From positions 2,544 through 7,953 of the forward strand of contig CAJOJC010000084.1 in NCBI GenBank assembly GCA_905234775.1: 5,410 bases of DNA, written 5' to 3'. Positions 1 through 5,314 of this stretch are shown piece by piece (the stretch's first letter is position 1; every line of letters begins with the position of its first letter). The position numbers and the translations under genes are program-made. This DNA is from an uncultured Bacteroidales bacterium. GTDB lineage: Bacteria > Bacteroidota > Bacteroidia > Bacteroidales > UBA932. Below the pieces are notes generated by a model. The model made no database searches. It had not been told where the DNA came from and saw nothing but the letters and a program-made list of their open reading frames with translations.

Positions 1-45
1 TCACCCCCTGCGAAAGTGGTGATGGGAGCGAAAAGGGCCCAAAAC

Positions 46-81
46 GTGGCTATCACCCGAATTGCGGAGGGCGATAGCCAC
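46..81. repeat. Imperfect hairpin in the gene-free left edge
   Basis: GTGGCTATC (46-54) and GATAGCCAC (73-81) form a perfect 9-bp stem. After an A/C mismatch, three further C-G pairs (56-58 with 69-71) leave an apical loop of about 10 bases. The octamer CCCTGCGA occurs on both sides, at 6-13 and 83-90. On the minus strand the stem is followed by GTTTTGGGCCCTTTT, so it could be a weak second terminator, an RNA leader element of a gene beyond the left edge, or a dispersed palindrome. No open frame with a credible start covers 1-120. The structure is seen directly; its role is unknown. Confidence 0.5.
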
Positions 82-121
82 ACCCTGCGAGCGAATAGAT
101 AGGGACCTTCCGCAAATAGGC

Positions 122-161
122 AAAAAATAGAACTACTCTGCGGGAATATCCGCAGAGTAGT
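122..161 (-). terminator. Rho-independent terminator after the small exported protein gene
   Basis: Reading the minus strand, ACTACTCTGCGG (161-150) pairs perfectly with CCGCAGAGTAGT (143-132). This gives a 12-bp stem with a 6-base loop, followed at once by the T-rich tail TCTATTTTTT (131-122). It begins about 30 bases after the stop codon of the gene at 192-662 and is the natural end of the two-gene alcohol dehydrogenase unit. The plus-strand side lacks a comparable T tract, so it is mainly one-directional. Confidence 0.9.
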
Positions 162-191
162 AGGAAGTTTCTTAAAATGCGGCGGGAAAAC

Positions 192-662
192 CTACTTCCC
201 GAGGAAGTCAGAAAGCGGGACGCCCTTGAGCTCGACAGGGTGAGGGCGATGGATGCCGGTCTTGACCGTGCAGGAGACGTCGATGACGTAATCCGCGGGG
301 TTGAGTGAGGGATTAGCCAGGAGGGACAACAACGCGGTATAAGAGATCAGGGAGCCGTGGCCAGTGACCCTGACGGACTGGTTGTCACCGCGGTGGAGAG
401 TAAGGTCGTCGGCGCGGCCGATGATGAAAGCCTGGCCGTCTTTCTTGTAGATAGTTCCGGTAATATCGGAGATGACCGTGCGGCGGCGAGTGCTCGAGAG
501 AGTCAAAGTAACGACGCCGTCGACGCTGGTGAATGAAGTCGGGCGGATAGAGGTCAGAGACCAGTTGTGGACCGTGATTCCGCCTTTCGAGACGGCGGAG
601 GAATCGGGAGCGATGAAAAGCGCCAGAACGAGCGCGGCGAAAAGGGCGATAAAACGTTTCAT
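192..662 (-). CDS. Small exported beta-rich protein, LEA14-like (function unknown)
   Basis: The product is 156 residues. It opens with a clear Sec signal peptide: MKR, a hydrophobic stretch at about 4-18, and a signal peptidase I-like site near DSSA|VS (about 23). No lipobox cysteine is present, so a soluble periplasmic protein of about 130 residues is expected. The mature part alternates short beta-type segments (ITVHNWSLTSIRP at 29-41, VVTLTLSS at 50-57, SDITGTIYKKDGQAFIIGRA at 65-84, SVRVTGHGSL at 96-105, YVIDVSCTV at 125-133). This resembles the beta-sandwich of the LEA type-2/LEA14 superfamily, which includes desiccation-linked proteins in plants and uncharacterised exported proteins in bacteria. 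The assignment is by pattern only. The gene starts 9 bases after the alcohol dehydrogenase stop codon and is followed by a strong terminator, so it is probably co-transcribed with that gene. The start is fixed by the signal peptide. Reality of the gene is near certain; family assignment is about even odds. Confidence 0.85.
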   Translation of the reverse strand: MKRFIALFAALVLALFIAPDSSAVSKGGITVHNWSLTSIRPTSFTSVDGVVTLTLSSTRRRTVISDITGTIYKKDGQAFIIGRADDLTLHRGDNQSVRVTGHGSLISYTALLSLLANPSLNPADYVIDVSCTVKTGIHRPHPVELKGVPLSDFLGK

Positions 663-671
663 AACGAAAGA

Positions 672-1850
672 CTATCTAGCAAGTTTATAAATCTCAAAGA
701 TATCGTTGCGGTCAAGGACGCGGAGGCGACCGACGGTGATAGAGCCGTCGTGCGAGCAGCGGCGAGCCATCTCGGCGGCTTCATCGTCGGTAAGAGGGCG
801 TCCGAGGAGTTCGGAAATCGTCACGGGCATACCGATCGAGCGGTAGAAGGCCTCCATGGCGTCGATGCCGGCAAGGGCGGTGGATTCCGCGGAGCCATCA
901 AACTGAACGCCAAGAACGTTCACCGCGAACCTGACGAACCGCTCCGGATTCGAGCGGTAAACATACCGCGCCCAGGTGGGCCAAAGGGCGGAGAGGCCGG
1001 CGCCGTGGGTGACGTCGAACATCGCGCTGAGTTCGTGCTCCATTTTGTGGCAGGCCCAGTCGCGGGTCATGCCGCATTCCGTGAGACCGTTGTGGGCCAG
1101 GCTGCCGCCCCACATGATCTGCGTGCGCGCCTGGTAATCGCAAGGATCCGCGAGCGCCTTAGGGGCCGCGGCTAGCAAAGTCCGCAGCAGGGCCTCGGCA
1201 AGCGCCTCGGTCAGGGTCATGTCCATGTCGTTGGAGAAGTAGCGCTCCATCGTGTGCATCATGATATCGGTCACGCCGGCCGCGGTCTGCCAGGCCGGGA
1301 GGGTGAACGTGCGCTCGGGATTCGAGACGGCGAACTTGCAACGGCCGAAGGGGGTCGAGACGCCACGCTTGTCGCGGGTCTCCTCGTTCGAGATGACGCA
1401 CGAATCGCTCATCTCGCTGCCGGACGCGGGGTTAGTGACCACGCAGCCGACGGGCAGGGCCCTGGCGACCTTCGCCTTCCCTTCGAAGAAATCCCAGACG
1501 TCGCCCTCGTAGGGCACTCCGTAGGCTATCGCCTTAGAGGAATCGATTGCGCTGCCGCCGCCGATTGCGAGGATCAGGTCGACTCCTTCGCGCCGGCAGA
1601 GCTCTATCCCCTGCCGTACGAGCGAAAGGCGCGGATTCGGGACCACGCCGCCCAGCTTGATGTATTCAATGCCTTCTGCCTCGAGCAGTCCGCAGACCTT
1701 GCTCAGCAGCCCGGAGCGTTCAGCGCTTCTGCCGCCGTAGTGGACGAGGATCTTCTGCCCGCCATATTTGCGGACTAGCTTAGCAACTTGGGATTCTGCC
1801 TCACGACCGAAAACGACTTCGGTTGGGGCGTAGTAGGTGAAATCGATCAT
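672..1850 (-). CDS. Iron-containing alcohol dehydrogenase, YqhD/BdhA-like
   Basis: The 392-residue product has normal length for group III metal-dependent alcohol dehydrogenases, cytosolic enzymes that interconvert aldehydes and primary alcohols with NAD(P)H. The N terminus FTYYAPTEVVFGREAE fits the butanol dehydrogenase/YqhD branch. Nucleotide-binding features are HYGGRSAERSG at 37-47 (the equivalent loop in YqhD contacts the NADPH phosphate), GGGSAIDSSKAIA at 97-109 and NPASGSE at 140-146. Expected metal ligands are all present by alignment to YqhD: D195, H199 (TDIMMHTMERYF), H268 (DWACHKMEHELSAMFDVTHG) and H282. Activity is therefore likely, probably NADPH-linked reduction of short aldehydes; the true substrate cannot be read from sequence. 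The ATG start matches the family N terminus. It heads a two-gene unit with the exported protein at 192-662. The coding sequence looks clearly more GC-rich than the genes at 3922-5139. Confidence 0.95.
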   Translation of the reverse strand: MIDFTYYAPTEVVFGREAESQVAKLVRKYGGQKILVHYGGRSAERSGLLSKVCGLLEAEGIEYIKLGGVVPNPRLSLVRQGIELCRREGVDLILAIGGGSAIDSSKAIAYGVPYEGDVWDFFEGKAKVARALPVGCVVTNPASGSEMSDSCVISNEETRDKRGVSTPFGRCKFAVSNPERTFTLPAWQTAAGVTDIMMHTMERYFSNDMDMTLTEALAEALLRTLLAAAPKALADPCDYQARTQIMWGGSLAHNGLTECGMTRDWACHKMEHELSAMFDVTHGAGLSALWPTWARYVYRSNPERFVRFAVNVLGVQFDGSAESTALAGIDAMEAFYRSIGMPVTISELLGRPLTDDEAAEMARRCSHDGSITVGRLRVLDRNDIFEIYKLAR

Positions 1851-1854
1851 AGTT

Positions 1855-1862
1855 CAAATATA
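1855..1862 (-). promoter_or_regulatory. Candidate Bacteroidetes -7 box for the alcohol dehydrogenase unit
   Basis: The minus strand reads TATATTTG, a full match to the Bacteroidetes TAnnTTTG -7 consensus, only 4 bases before the ATG. No TTTG stands 19-21 bases upstream, because that space is filled by the preceding terminator stem. If used, the transcript would be nearly leaderless. Read-through from the upstream operon, or a different promoter, is possible. Confidence 0.35.
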
Positions 1863-1863
1863 C

Positions 1864-1894
1864 AAAAAATCCAGAGCTTGATAGCCCTGGATTT
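1864..1894 (-). terminator. Rho-independent terminator of the four-gene operon
   Basis: On the minus strand AAATCCAGGGC (1894-1884) pairs with GCTCTGGATTT (1877-1867). The stem has 11 pairs including one G-U wobble, with a 6-base TATCAA loop, and runs into a TTTTTT tract (1869-1864). It lies 20 bases after the dehydratase stop codon and separates the sugar dehydratase operon from the alcohol dehydrogenase unit. Confidence 0.9.
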
Positions 1895-1914
1895 ATTAAT
1901 CTATGTGAACTCCC

Positions 1915-3891
1915 CTACTTGTCAAGTACTTCGTAGACAGAGTTGTTCGATTTGTATTCAGGAACGATTTCCTTCATCTTACGGACGGTCTCCATATTGT
2001 CATACTTCTTGGAGATCTCTACGAGTTCGTCGACATCGCGCACGACTTCGTCGTAGTCGTACTCACGGACCTGGGCGATACGGATCTTTTCGTGGAAGGT
2101 AGGCTTAGTTCCTTCAAGCTCATTGAGAACCTCCTCATAGAGTTTCTCGCCCTCGCGGAGGCCGGTGTACTTAATCTCCACGTTCTTCGCGCCTGAGAGA
2201 GCAATCATCCTCTTCGCAAGGTCTGCAATCTTCACTGGCTCGCCCATATCGAAGACGAAGATCTCGCCACCATTACCCTTGGTTCCTGCCTCGAGGACGA
2301 GCTTACAGGCCTCGGGGATAAGCATGAAGAAGCGGACGATGCGCTCGTCGGTAACCGTCACGGGACCACCATTCTTAATCTGCTCACGGAAGAGCGGAAT
2401 AACAGATCCATTCGATCCGAGAACATTTCCGAAGCGGGTAGTAACGAACTGAGTATAAGATACTTTGCCTTTAGTCTTGAACTGGGACAGCGCCTCCATC
2501 TTAAGCTTACGATCGAGGCTCTGGACGTAGATCTCGCAGATACGCTTCGAGCAACCCATCACATTAGTCGGGTTCACTGCCTTATCAGTCGAGATCATCA
2601 CGAACTTCTTTGCCCCGTACTTCACGCTGAGGTCAGCGAGAATGCGCGTACCCTGGATGTTATCGAGAACGGCCTCGCTCGGGTTATCCTCCATCATGGG
2701 GACGTGTTTGTAAGCAGCGGCGTGGAATACGTACTCGGGCTGGAAGTCCGCGAAGATGTGTTCCATACGCGTACGGCGGTCAACACTCGTAACTATGATC
2801 TGTGCATCGACATTCGGGAAGTCCTTCGCCATCATCAGGCGCAAGTCATGCTGCGGGGTCTCGGCCTGGTCGATAAGCATCATCTTCGCAGGACCGAAGG
2901 AGGCCACCTGACGCACGATCTCCGAGCCGATCGAGCCGGCCGAGCCTGTAATCAAGACGCGCTTTCCGGCGAGCTGCTCGCCCACCGATTTCATATCCAC
3001 GCGTATCTGCTGGCGCGGGAGGAGGTCGTCAACGCTGACCTCTCGGAGCTGCAGGTTCTCTACATCGTCTTCCGAAAGTTCACCGTTCTTGACGCTGGCC
3101 TCGCTGGCCTCGCGGGCCATGAAGATCTTGCAGCCCTCCCCTATCAATATATCCTGGATTTTCTGGTTGCGGCGGAATTCCTCGACTCGCAGCGGGCTAA
3201 CAATCACGCCCAGGATACCCTCCTTCCTCACGATCGCGGCAATATCCTGCTCGAGCGTGTAGACCGGGACGCCCATGAGCTCCATACCCTTGATGCGGTG
3301 TTCGTGGGTAATGAAACCGCGCAGCTCAAACTTCGCGGGCTGCTGGGCACGGATGCTCTTAGCGACTCCCACACCTCCAGTGATGGCGCCATAGATCAGG
3401 ACGGGCATCGCGAGCGCGTCTGAATTCGCGATATCGAAGATAGACTTGACCAGTACACGCATGCCCCACTGCAACGCAGTAGCGACCAAGAATGCGGCCA
3501 GTGTTTCAAGAACCGCAAGCGCGCTGAGCTGAGGGATCCATAAGTATTTGAAGAGCAGAGAGAGCGGGATCGCGATTGCGAGCGAAACGAGGTTCGCCTT
3601 CGCGACCTTCATAAGGTCCACGAAACTACTGTAACGAACAACTCCCGAGTAAGTACGGAAGATGCGCGCTCCTACCCAACTGATAAGGCTGTAGAGCAAC
3701 GCAGTTAAAAGAATATCCGTACCGTGTTCGAACAGAGCAGTCGTACGTCGGCTTACCCAGTATGTAAATACGCAGGATAAGAACACGATAAGCGTGTCCA
3801 AAAGAACTATAACCCAATACGGCAGCAATCGCTTTCTGAAAAACCAATGGGTCATCCGCCTCGCCAATCCCCTCTTATATCTTGAATTCAT
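1915..3891 (-). CDS. Membrane-anchored nucleotide-sugar 4,6-dehydratase (FlaA1/CapD/WbpM/PglF type)
   Basis: The 658-residue product has the usual length of the long-form family, inner-membrane enzymes that typically convert UDP-GlcNAc to a 4-keto-6-deoxy sugar for capsule, O-antigen or glycoprotein glycans. About four membrane helices lie at residues 24-46, 58-78, 99-119 and 121-146. A first Rossmann-like domain (about 160-285) starts at VLIYGAITGGVGVAKSI. The linker motif DDLLPRQQIRVD is at 288-299. The catalytic SDR domain begins with the cofactor loop TGSAGSIGSE (315-324), then HAAAYKHVPMME (390-401), STDKAV (434-439) and NVMGCSK (443-449). The usual SDR Tyr is Met445 with Lys449, as in WbpM, whose triad is described as Ser-Met-Lys; T435-D436-K437 matches the Thr-Asp-Lys set proposed for PglF. 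Later motifs are TRFGNVLGSNGSVIP (485-499) and TGLREGEKLYEE (576-587). It is the last gene of the probable operon, 30 bases after the acetyltransferase. No glycosyltransferase is adjacent, so the product sugar is unknown. Confidence 0.95.
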   Translation of the reverse strand: MNSRYKRGLARRMTHWFFRKRLLPYWVIVLLDTLIVFLSCVFTYWVSRRTTALFEHGTDILLTALLYSLISWVGARIFRTYSGVVRYSSFVDLMKVAKANLVSLAIAIPLSLLFKYLWIPQLSALAVLETLAAFLVATALQWGMRVLVKSIFDIANSDALAMPVLIYGAITGGVGVAKSIRAQQPAKFELRGFITHEHRIKGMELMGVPVYTLEQDIAAIVRKEGILGVIVSPLRVEEFRRNQKIQDILIGEGCKIFMAREASEASVKNGELSEDDVENLQLREVSVDDLLPRQQIRVDMKSVGEQLAGKRVLITGSAGSIGSEIVRQVASFGPAKMMLIDQAETPQHDLRLMMAKDFPNVDAQIIVTSVDRRTRMEHIFADFQPEYVFHAAAYKHVPMMEDNPSEAVLDNIQGTRILADLSVKYGAKKFVMISTDKAVNPTNVMGCSKRICEIYVQSLDRKLKMEALSQFKTKGKVSYTQFVTTRFGNVLGSNGSVIPLFREQIKNGGPVTVTDERIVRFFMLIPEACKLVLEAGTKGNGGEIFVFDMGEPVKIADLAKRMIALSGAKNVEIKYTGLREGEKLYEEVLNELEGTKPTFHEKIRIAQVREYDYDEVVRDVDELVEISKKYDNMETVRKMKEIVPEYKSNNSVYEVLDK

Positions 3892-3921
3892 AAAGAATTA
3901 ATCTATGTATTGCAGTCAAAG

Positions 3922-4344
3922 TTAAGAAATGTTTTTCATATAACAATTCGTCTCATACCTTTCGAATCCGAGTTGCTGATAGAGCTTATTTGCCGCGACC
4001 CTCGCCGGATTAGAGGTCAGTTTGATGTGGTGGACCTTCAGTTCCTCGGCCTTCTCAATCAGCGCAGAGACCAGTTCCCTACCGTAACCTTTCCCCCTGC
4101 AACTCGAGCTCACGACCACCGATTCTATTTCCGCTGATCTAAACTCCGGCGTATGTTTGACGCAAAGAGTCGCGGTAGCAACGATATGTCCCCCATCGCG
4201 GATAACCAGGACATGGGCGTTCTCGTCTTGAATTGCAGCCTTCAGAATGCCCTCATCGCAACCGCTCGTCTCCGCGAGCTCGTGCATCAGGGAATCGAGG
4301 CCCTTGAGGTCCTGTTGGGAATATGTTAAGAGTTCTTCGGGCAT
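3922..4344 (-). CDS. GNAT-family N-acetyltransferase
   Basis: A 140-residue, single-domain cytosolic protein of the GNAT superfamily, which transfers acetyl from acetyl-CoA to amines. Acetyl-CoA-binding motif A is clear: IESVVVSSSCRGKGYGRELV at 73-92, with the pyrophosphate loop RGKGYG at 83-88. The C-terminal motif B follows as SNPARVAANKLYQQLGFERY (111-130), where the LYQQLGF segment is typical. An acidic N-terminal helix (about 10-40) precedes the strand pair HVLVIRDGGHIVATATLCV. The start ATG is 1 base after the nitroreductase stop codon, pointing to coupled translation. Length is normal and nothing looks damaged. Substrate cannot be inferred. Its place before a sugar dehydratase might suggest sugar-amine acetylation, but sugar acetyltransferases of such pathways are usually of other families or carry extra context, so a general small-molecule or peptide acetyltransferase is equally likely. 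Confidence 0.93.
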   Translation of the reverse strand: MPEELLTYSQQDLKGLDSLMHELAETSGCDEGILKAAIQDENAHVLVIRDGGHIVATATLCVKHTPEFRSAEIESVVVSSSCRGKGYGRELVSALIEKAEELKVHHIKLTSNPARVAANKLYQQLGFERYETNCYMKNIS

Positions 4345-4345
4345 A

Positions 4346-4861
4346 CTATTTCAGGATTGTTACTAGCTCTTCCTTAGTTTTTCTCTCTCCGTGCATCTGT
4401 GACGGCTCGCTCTCCGCGGCCGGATAGCCCACGTTGATCATCGCGACAAGTTCATAGCATTCAGAGCCTGGGAGGATCTTCTGGAGTAAAGCCGGGTCAA
4501 AAGAACCAACCCAAAGAGTGGCGAGGCCTTCGTTCTCCGCCGCCAGCATAAGATAGGTCGCGACGATCGCCGCATCCACCTCGGCCCCATTCTTGCCGTC
4601 GTAGCGCCTTACCCACGCCTCATCGGGACGGCATCCTACTACCAGGATTAGCGGGGCACCATAGTTGGAGCGAGTCACGCCTTTGATAGCCTCTAGGGTC
4701 TCTATGTTCGATACCGCCCATATATGGACCGGCTGCTTATTCACTGCCGTCGGAGCTATACGCCCGGCTTCCAGGATCCGGTCAATCTTCTCCTGCTCGA
4801 CGGCTTGATTTGTAAATGCACGGCAAGAATAGCGGCGATTCAGAACATCATTGAATTCCAT
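4346..4861 (-). CDS. Nitroreductase-family FMN-dependent oxidoreductase
   Basis: The 171-residue product belongs to the nitroreductase fold, dimeric FMN enzymes that reduce nitro compounds, quinones or other electron acceptors with NAD(P)H. Family features are the N-terminal FMN-phosphate motif RRYSCRAF (9-16), APTAVNKQP (36-44), the core helix GAEVDAAIVATYLMLAAENE (92-111) leading to GLATLWVGSF (112-121), and the closing INVGYPAAESEP (142-153). The size is at the compact end of the family and the fold looks complete. The ATG lies 8 bases after the stop of the zinc-ribbon gene, and the stop is 1 base before the acetyltransferase start, so it sits inside an operon. The physiological substrate is not readable. 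No nearby partner (redox regulator, ferredoxin or cofactor pathway) narrows the role. Confidence 0.93.
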   Translation of the reverse strand: MEFNDVLNRRYSCRAFTNQAVEQEKIDRILEAGRIAPTAVNKQPVHIWAVSNIETLEAIKGVTRSNYGAPLILVVGCRPDEAWVRRYDGKNGAEVDAAIVATYLMLAAENEGLATLWVGSFDPALLQKILPGSECYELVAMINVGYPAAESEPSQMHGERKTKEELVTILK

Positions 4862-4869
4862 AAGTCAAA

Positions 4870-5139
4870 TTATTTCTTCCATCGTTTGAGAGTCGGGAAA
4901 AACTGCCTCATCATTCCCTTATACTCCTCCGCCGTCATAGGCCTGGGCATATTCTTATTCACTTCATCCACGAACTGCGCACAGAAATCAATCATCTCCT
5001 CCATCGTGCAGTCTTTGGTGAATGCGCCGTTTACGAAGCAGTATTTGCAATAATCTTCGCTTTTCGTTCCGTCTGCGTTCGTGCCTTTCATCTCCTCGGT
5101 CAGAGGCATCCCGCAGCTTTGGCAAAATTTAAGATCCAT
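4870..5139 (-). CDS. Small putative zinc-ribbon protein
   Basis: From the ATG at 5139 the product is 89 residues, starting MDLKFCQSCGMPLTEE. Two cysteine pairs, CQSC (6-9) and CKYC (31-34), are spaced as in a single zinc ribbon of the family annotated as putative zinc ribbon domain (zf-ribbon_2 type), common in Bacteroidetes and Firmicutes. The second half is helical and charged: CTMEEMIDFCAQFVDEVNKN, then MTAEEYKGMMRQFFPTLKRWKK at the end. A longer frame opens at a TTG at 5163, but that TTG lies inside the TATCTTTG -7 box and would add eight untypical residues, so the ATG is preferred. It is the first gene of the operon. Function is unknown: zinc binding is predicted from the cysteines, and a protein- or RNA-binding adaptor role is only a guess. 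Confidence 0.9.
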   Translation of the reverse strand: MDLKFCQSCGMPLTEEMKGTNADGTKSEDYCKYCFVNGAFTKDCTMEEMIDFCAQFVDEVNKNMPRPMTAEEYKGMMRQFFPTLKRWKK

Positions 5140-5160
5140 AGGTTGGTGTGATTTGTTGAT

Positions 5161-5168
5161 CAAAGATA
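5161..5168 (-). promoter_or_regulatory. -7 box of the zinc-ribbon/nitroreductase/GNAT/dehydratase operon
   Basis: The minus strand reads TATCTTTG, a full match to TAnnTTTG. It leaves 21 bases to the ATG at 5139, enough for a short leader. No TTTG is found at 19-21 bases upstream. The nearest minus-strand TTTG (5220-5217) lies 48 bases away, on the far side of the GC palindrome. The -33 element is therefore weak or missing. Confidence 0.55.
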
Positions 5169-5187
5169 AGCATAATTCTCCTCATAG

Positions 5188-5215
5188 CGTCATGCCCGGC
5201 TCCGACCGGGCATCT
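5188..5215. repeat. GC palindrome, REP-like
   Basis: ATGCCCGG (5192-5199) and CCGGGCAT (5206-5213) form a perfect 8-bp stem with a 6-base loop, in the surround CGTC...CTT. It lies between two divergent promoters, so a terminator role is unlikely, and neither side has a long T tract. Palindromes with the core CATGCCCGGC...CCGGGCAT are familiar to me as dispersed intergenic repeats in several bacteria, but only one copy is in this window. REP-like identity is therefore inference; an operator or cruciform is possible. Confidence 0.5.
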
Positions 5216-5226
5216 TCAAAGGGAGA

Positions 5227-5292
5227 TTTGAACATTTTGTACGACACTTTTGAGTATTTTGTTTGGAAGTTTTGAACATTTTGTATAGCTTT
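5227..5292 (+). repeat. Three direct repeats at an exact 22-bp period
   Basis: TTTGAACATTTTGT occurs at 5227-5240 and 5271-5284 (identical, extending by one A to 15 bases). TTTGAGTATTTTGT, differing at two positions, lies exactly midway at 5249-5262. Each 14-base core is followed by 8 poorly conserved bases, giving units 5227-5248, 5249-5270 and 5271-5292. The 22-bp spacing is about two helical turns, so the cores face roughly the same side of the DNA. The plus-strand promoter elements lie within the last two units, which suggests operator sites. Iteron-like sites are an alternative. The pattern is seen directly; the role is inferred. Confidence 0.75.
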
Positions 5293-5293
5293 G
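5262..5293 (+). promoter_or_regulatory. Bacteroidetes promoter for the right-edge ATPase gene
   Basis: TTTG (5262-5265), a 20-base spacer and TAGCTTTG (5286-5293) fit the Bacteroidetes sigma-ABfr consensus TTTG-N19-21-TAnnTTTG very well. The ATG at 5315 follows 21 bases after the -7 box, the same distance as for the divergent operon. The third repeat core (5271-5284) fills most of the spacer, so a protein bound there would be expected to block RNA polymerase. Confidence 0.7.
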
Positions 5294-5314
5294 TTGCAAG
5301 ATTATCAGAATGTT

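Noticed and set aside
1..129. Minus-strand frame ending in TGA at positions 3-1
   Set aside because: It has no ATG and no plausible protein features, and it crosses the hairpin. The TGA at the edge is probably chance.
567..1175. 202-residue open frame on the plus strand
   Set aside because: It lies opposite the alcohol dehydrogenase and exported protein genes, whose motifs are clear. The frame is open because of GC-rich codon bias, and the translation has no recognisable domain or promoter.
1254..1778. 174-residue open frame on the plus strand
   Set aside because: It is antisense to the alcohol dehydrogenase coding sequence, with no family features.
2704..3423. 239-residue open frame on the plus strand
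   Set aside because: It is antisense to the dehydratase gene. The Asp/His/Leu/Arg-rich translation is a typical mirror of the real frame.
3892..3921. Internal promoter for the dehydratase
   Set aside because: A TTTG is present on the minus strand but no TAnnTTTG box follows at the right distance, so co-transcription with the acetyltransferase is simpler.
5140..5163. Eight-residue N-terminal extension of the zinc-ribbon protein from a TTG
   Set aside because: The TTG is part of the TATCTTTG -7 box, and the ATG at 5139 gives the expected family start just before CQSC.
5192..5213. Reading the GC palindrome as a rho-independent terminator
   Set aside because: Both flanking genes point away from it and neither side carries a T tract right after the stem.
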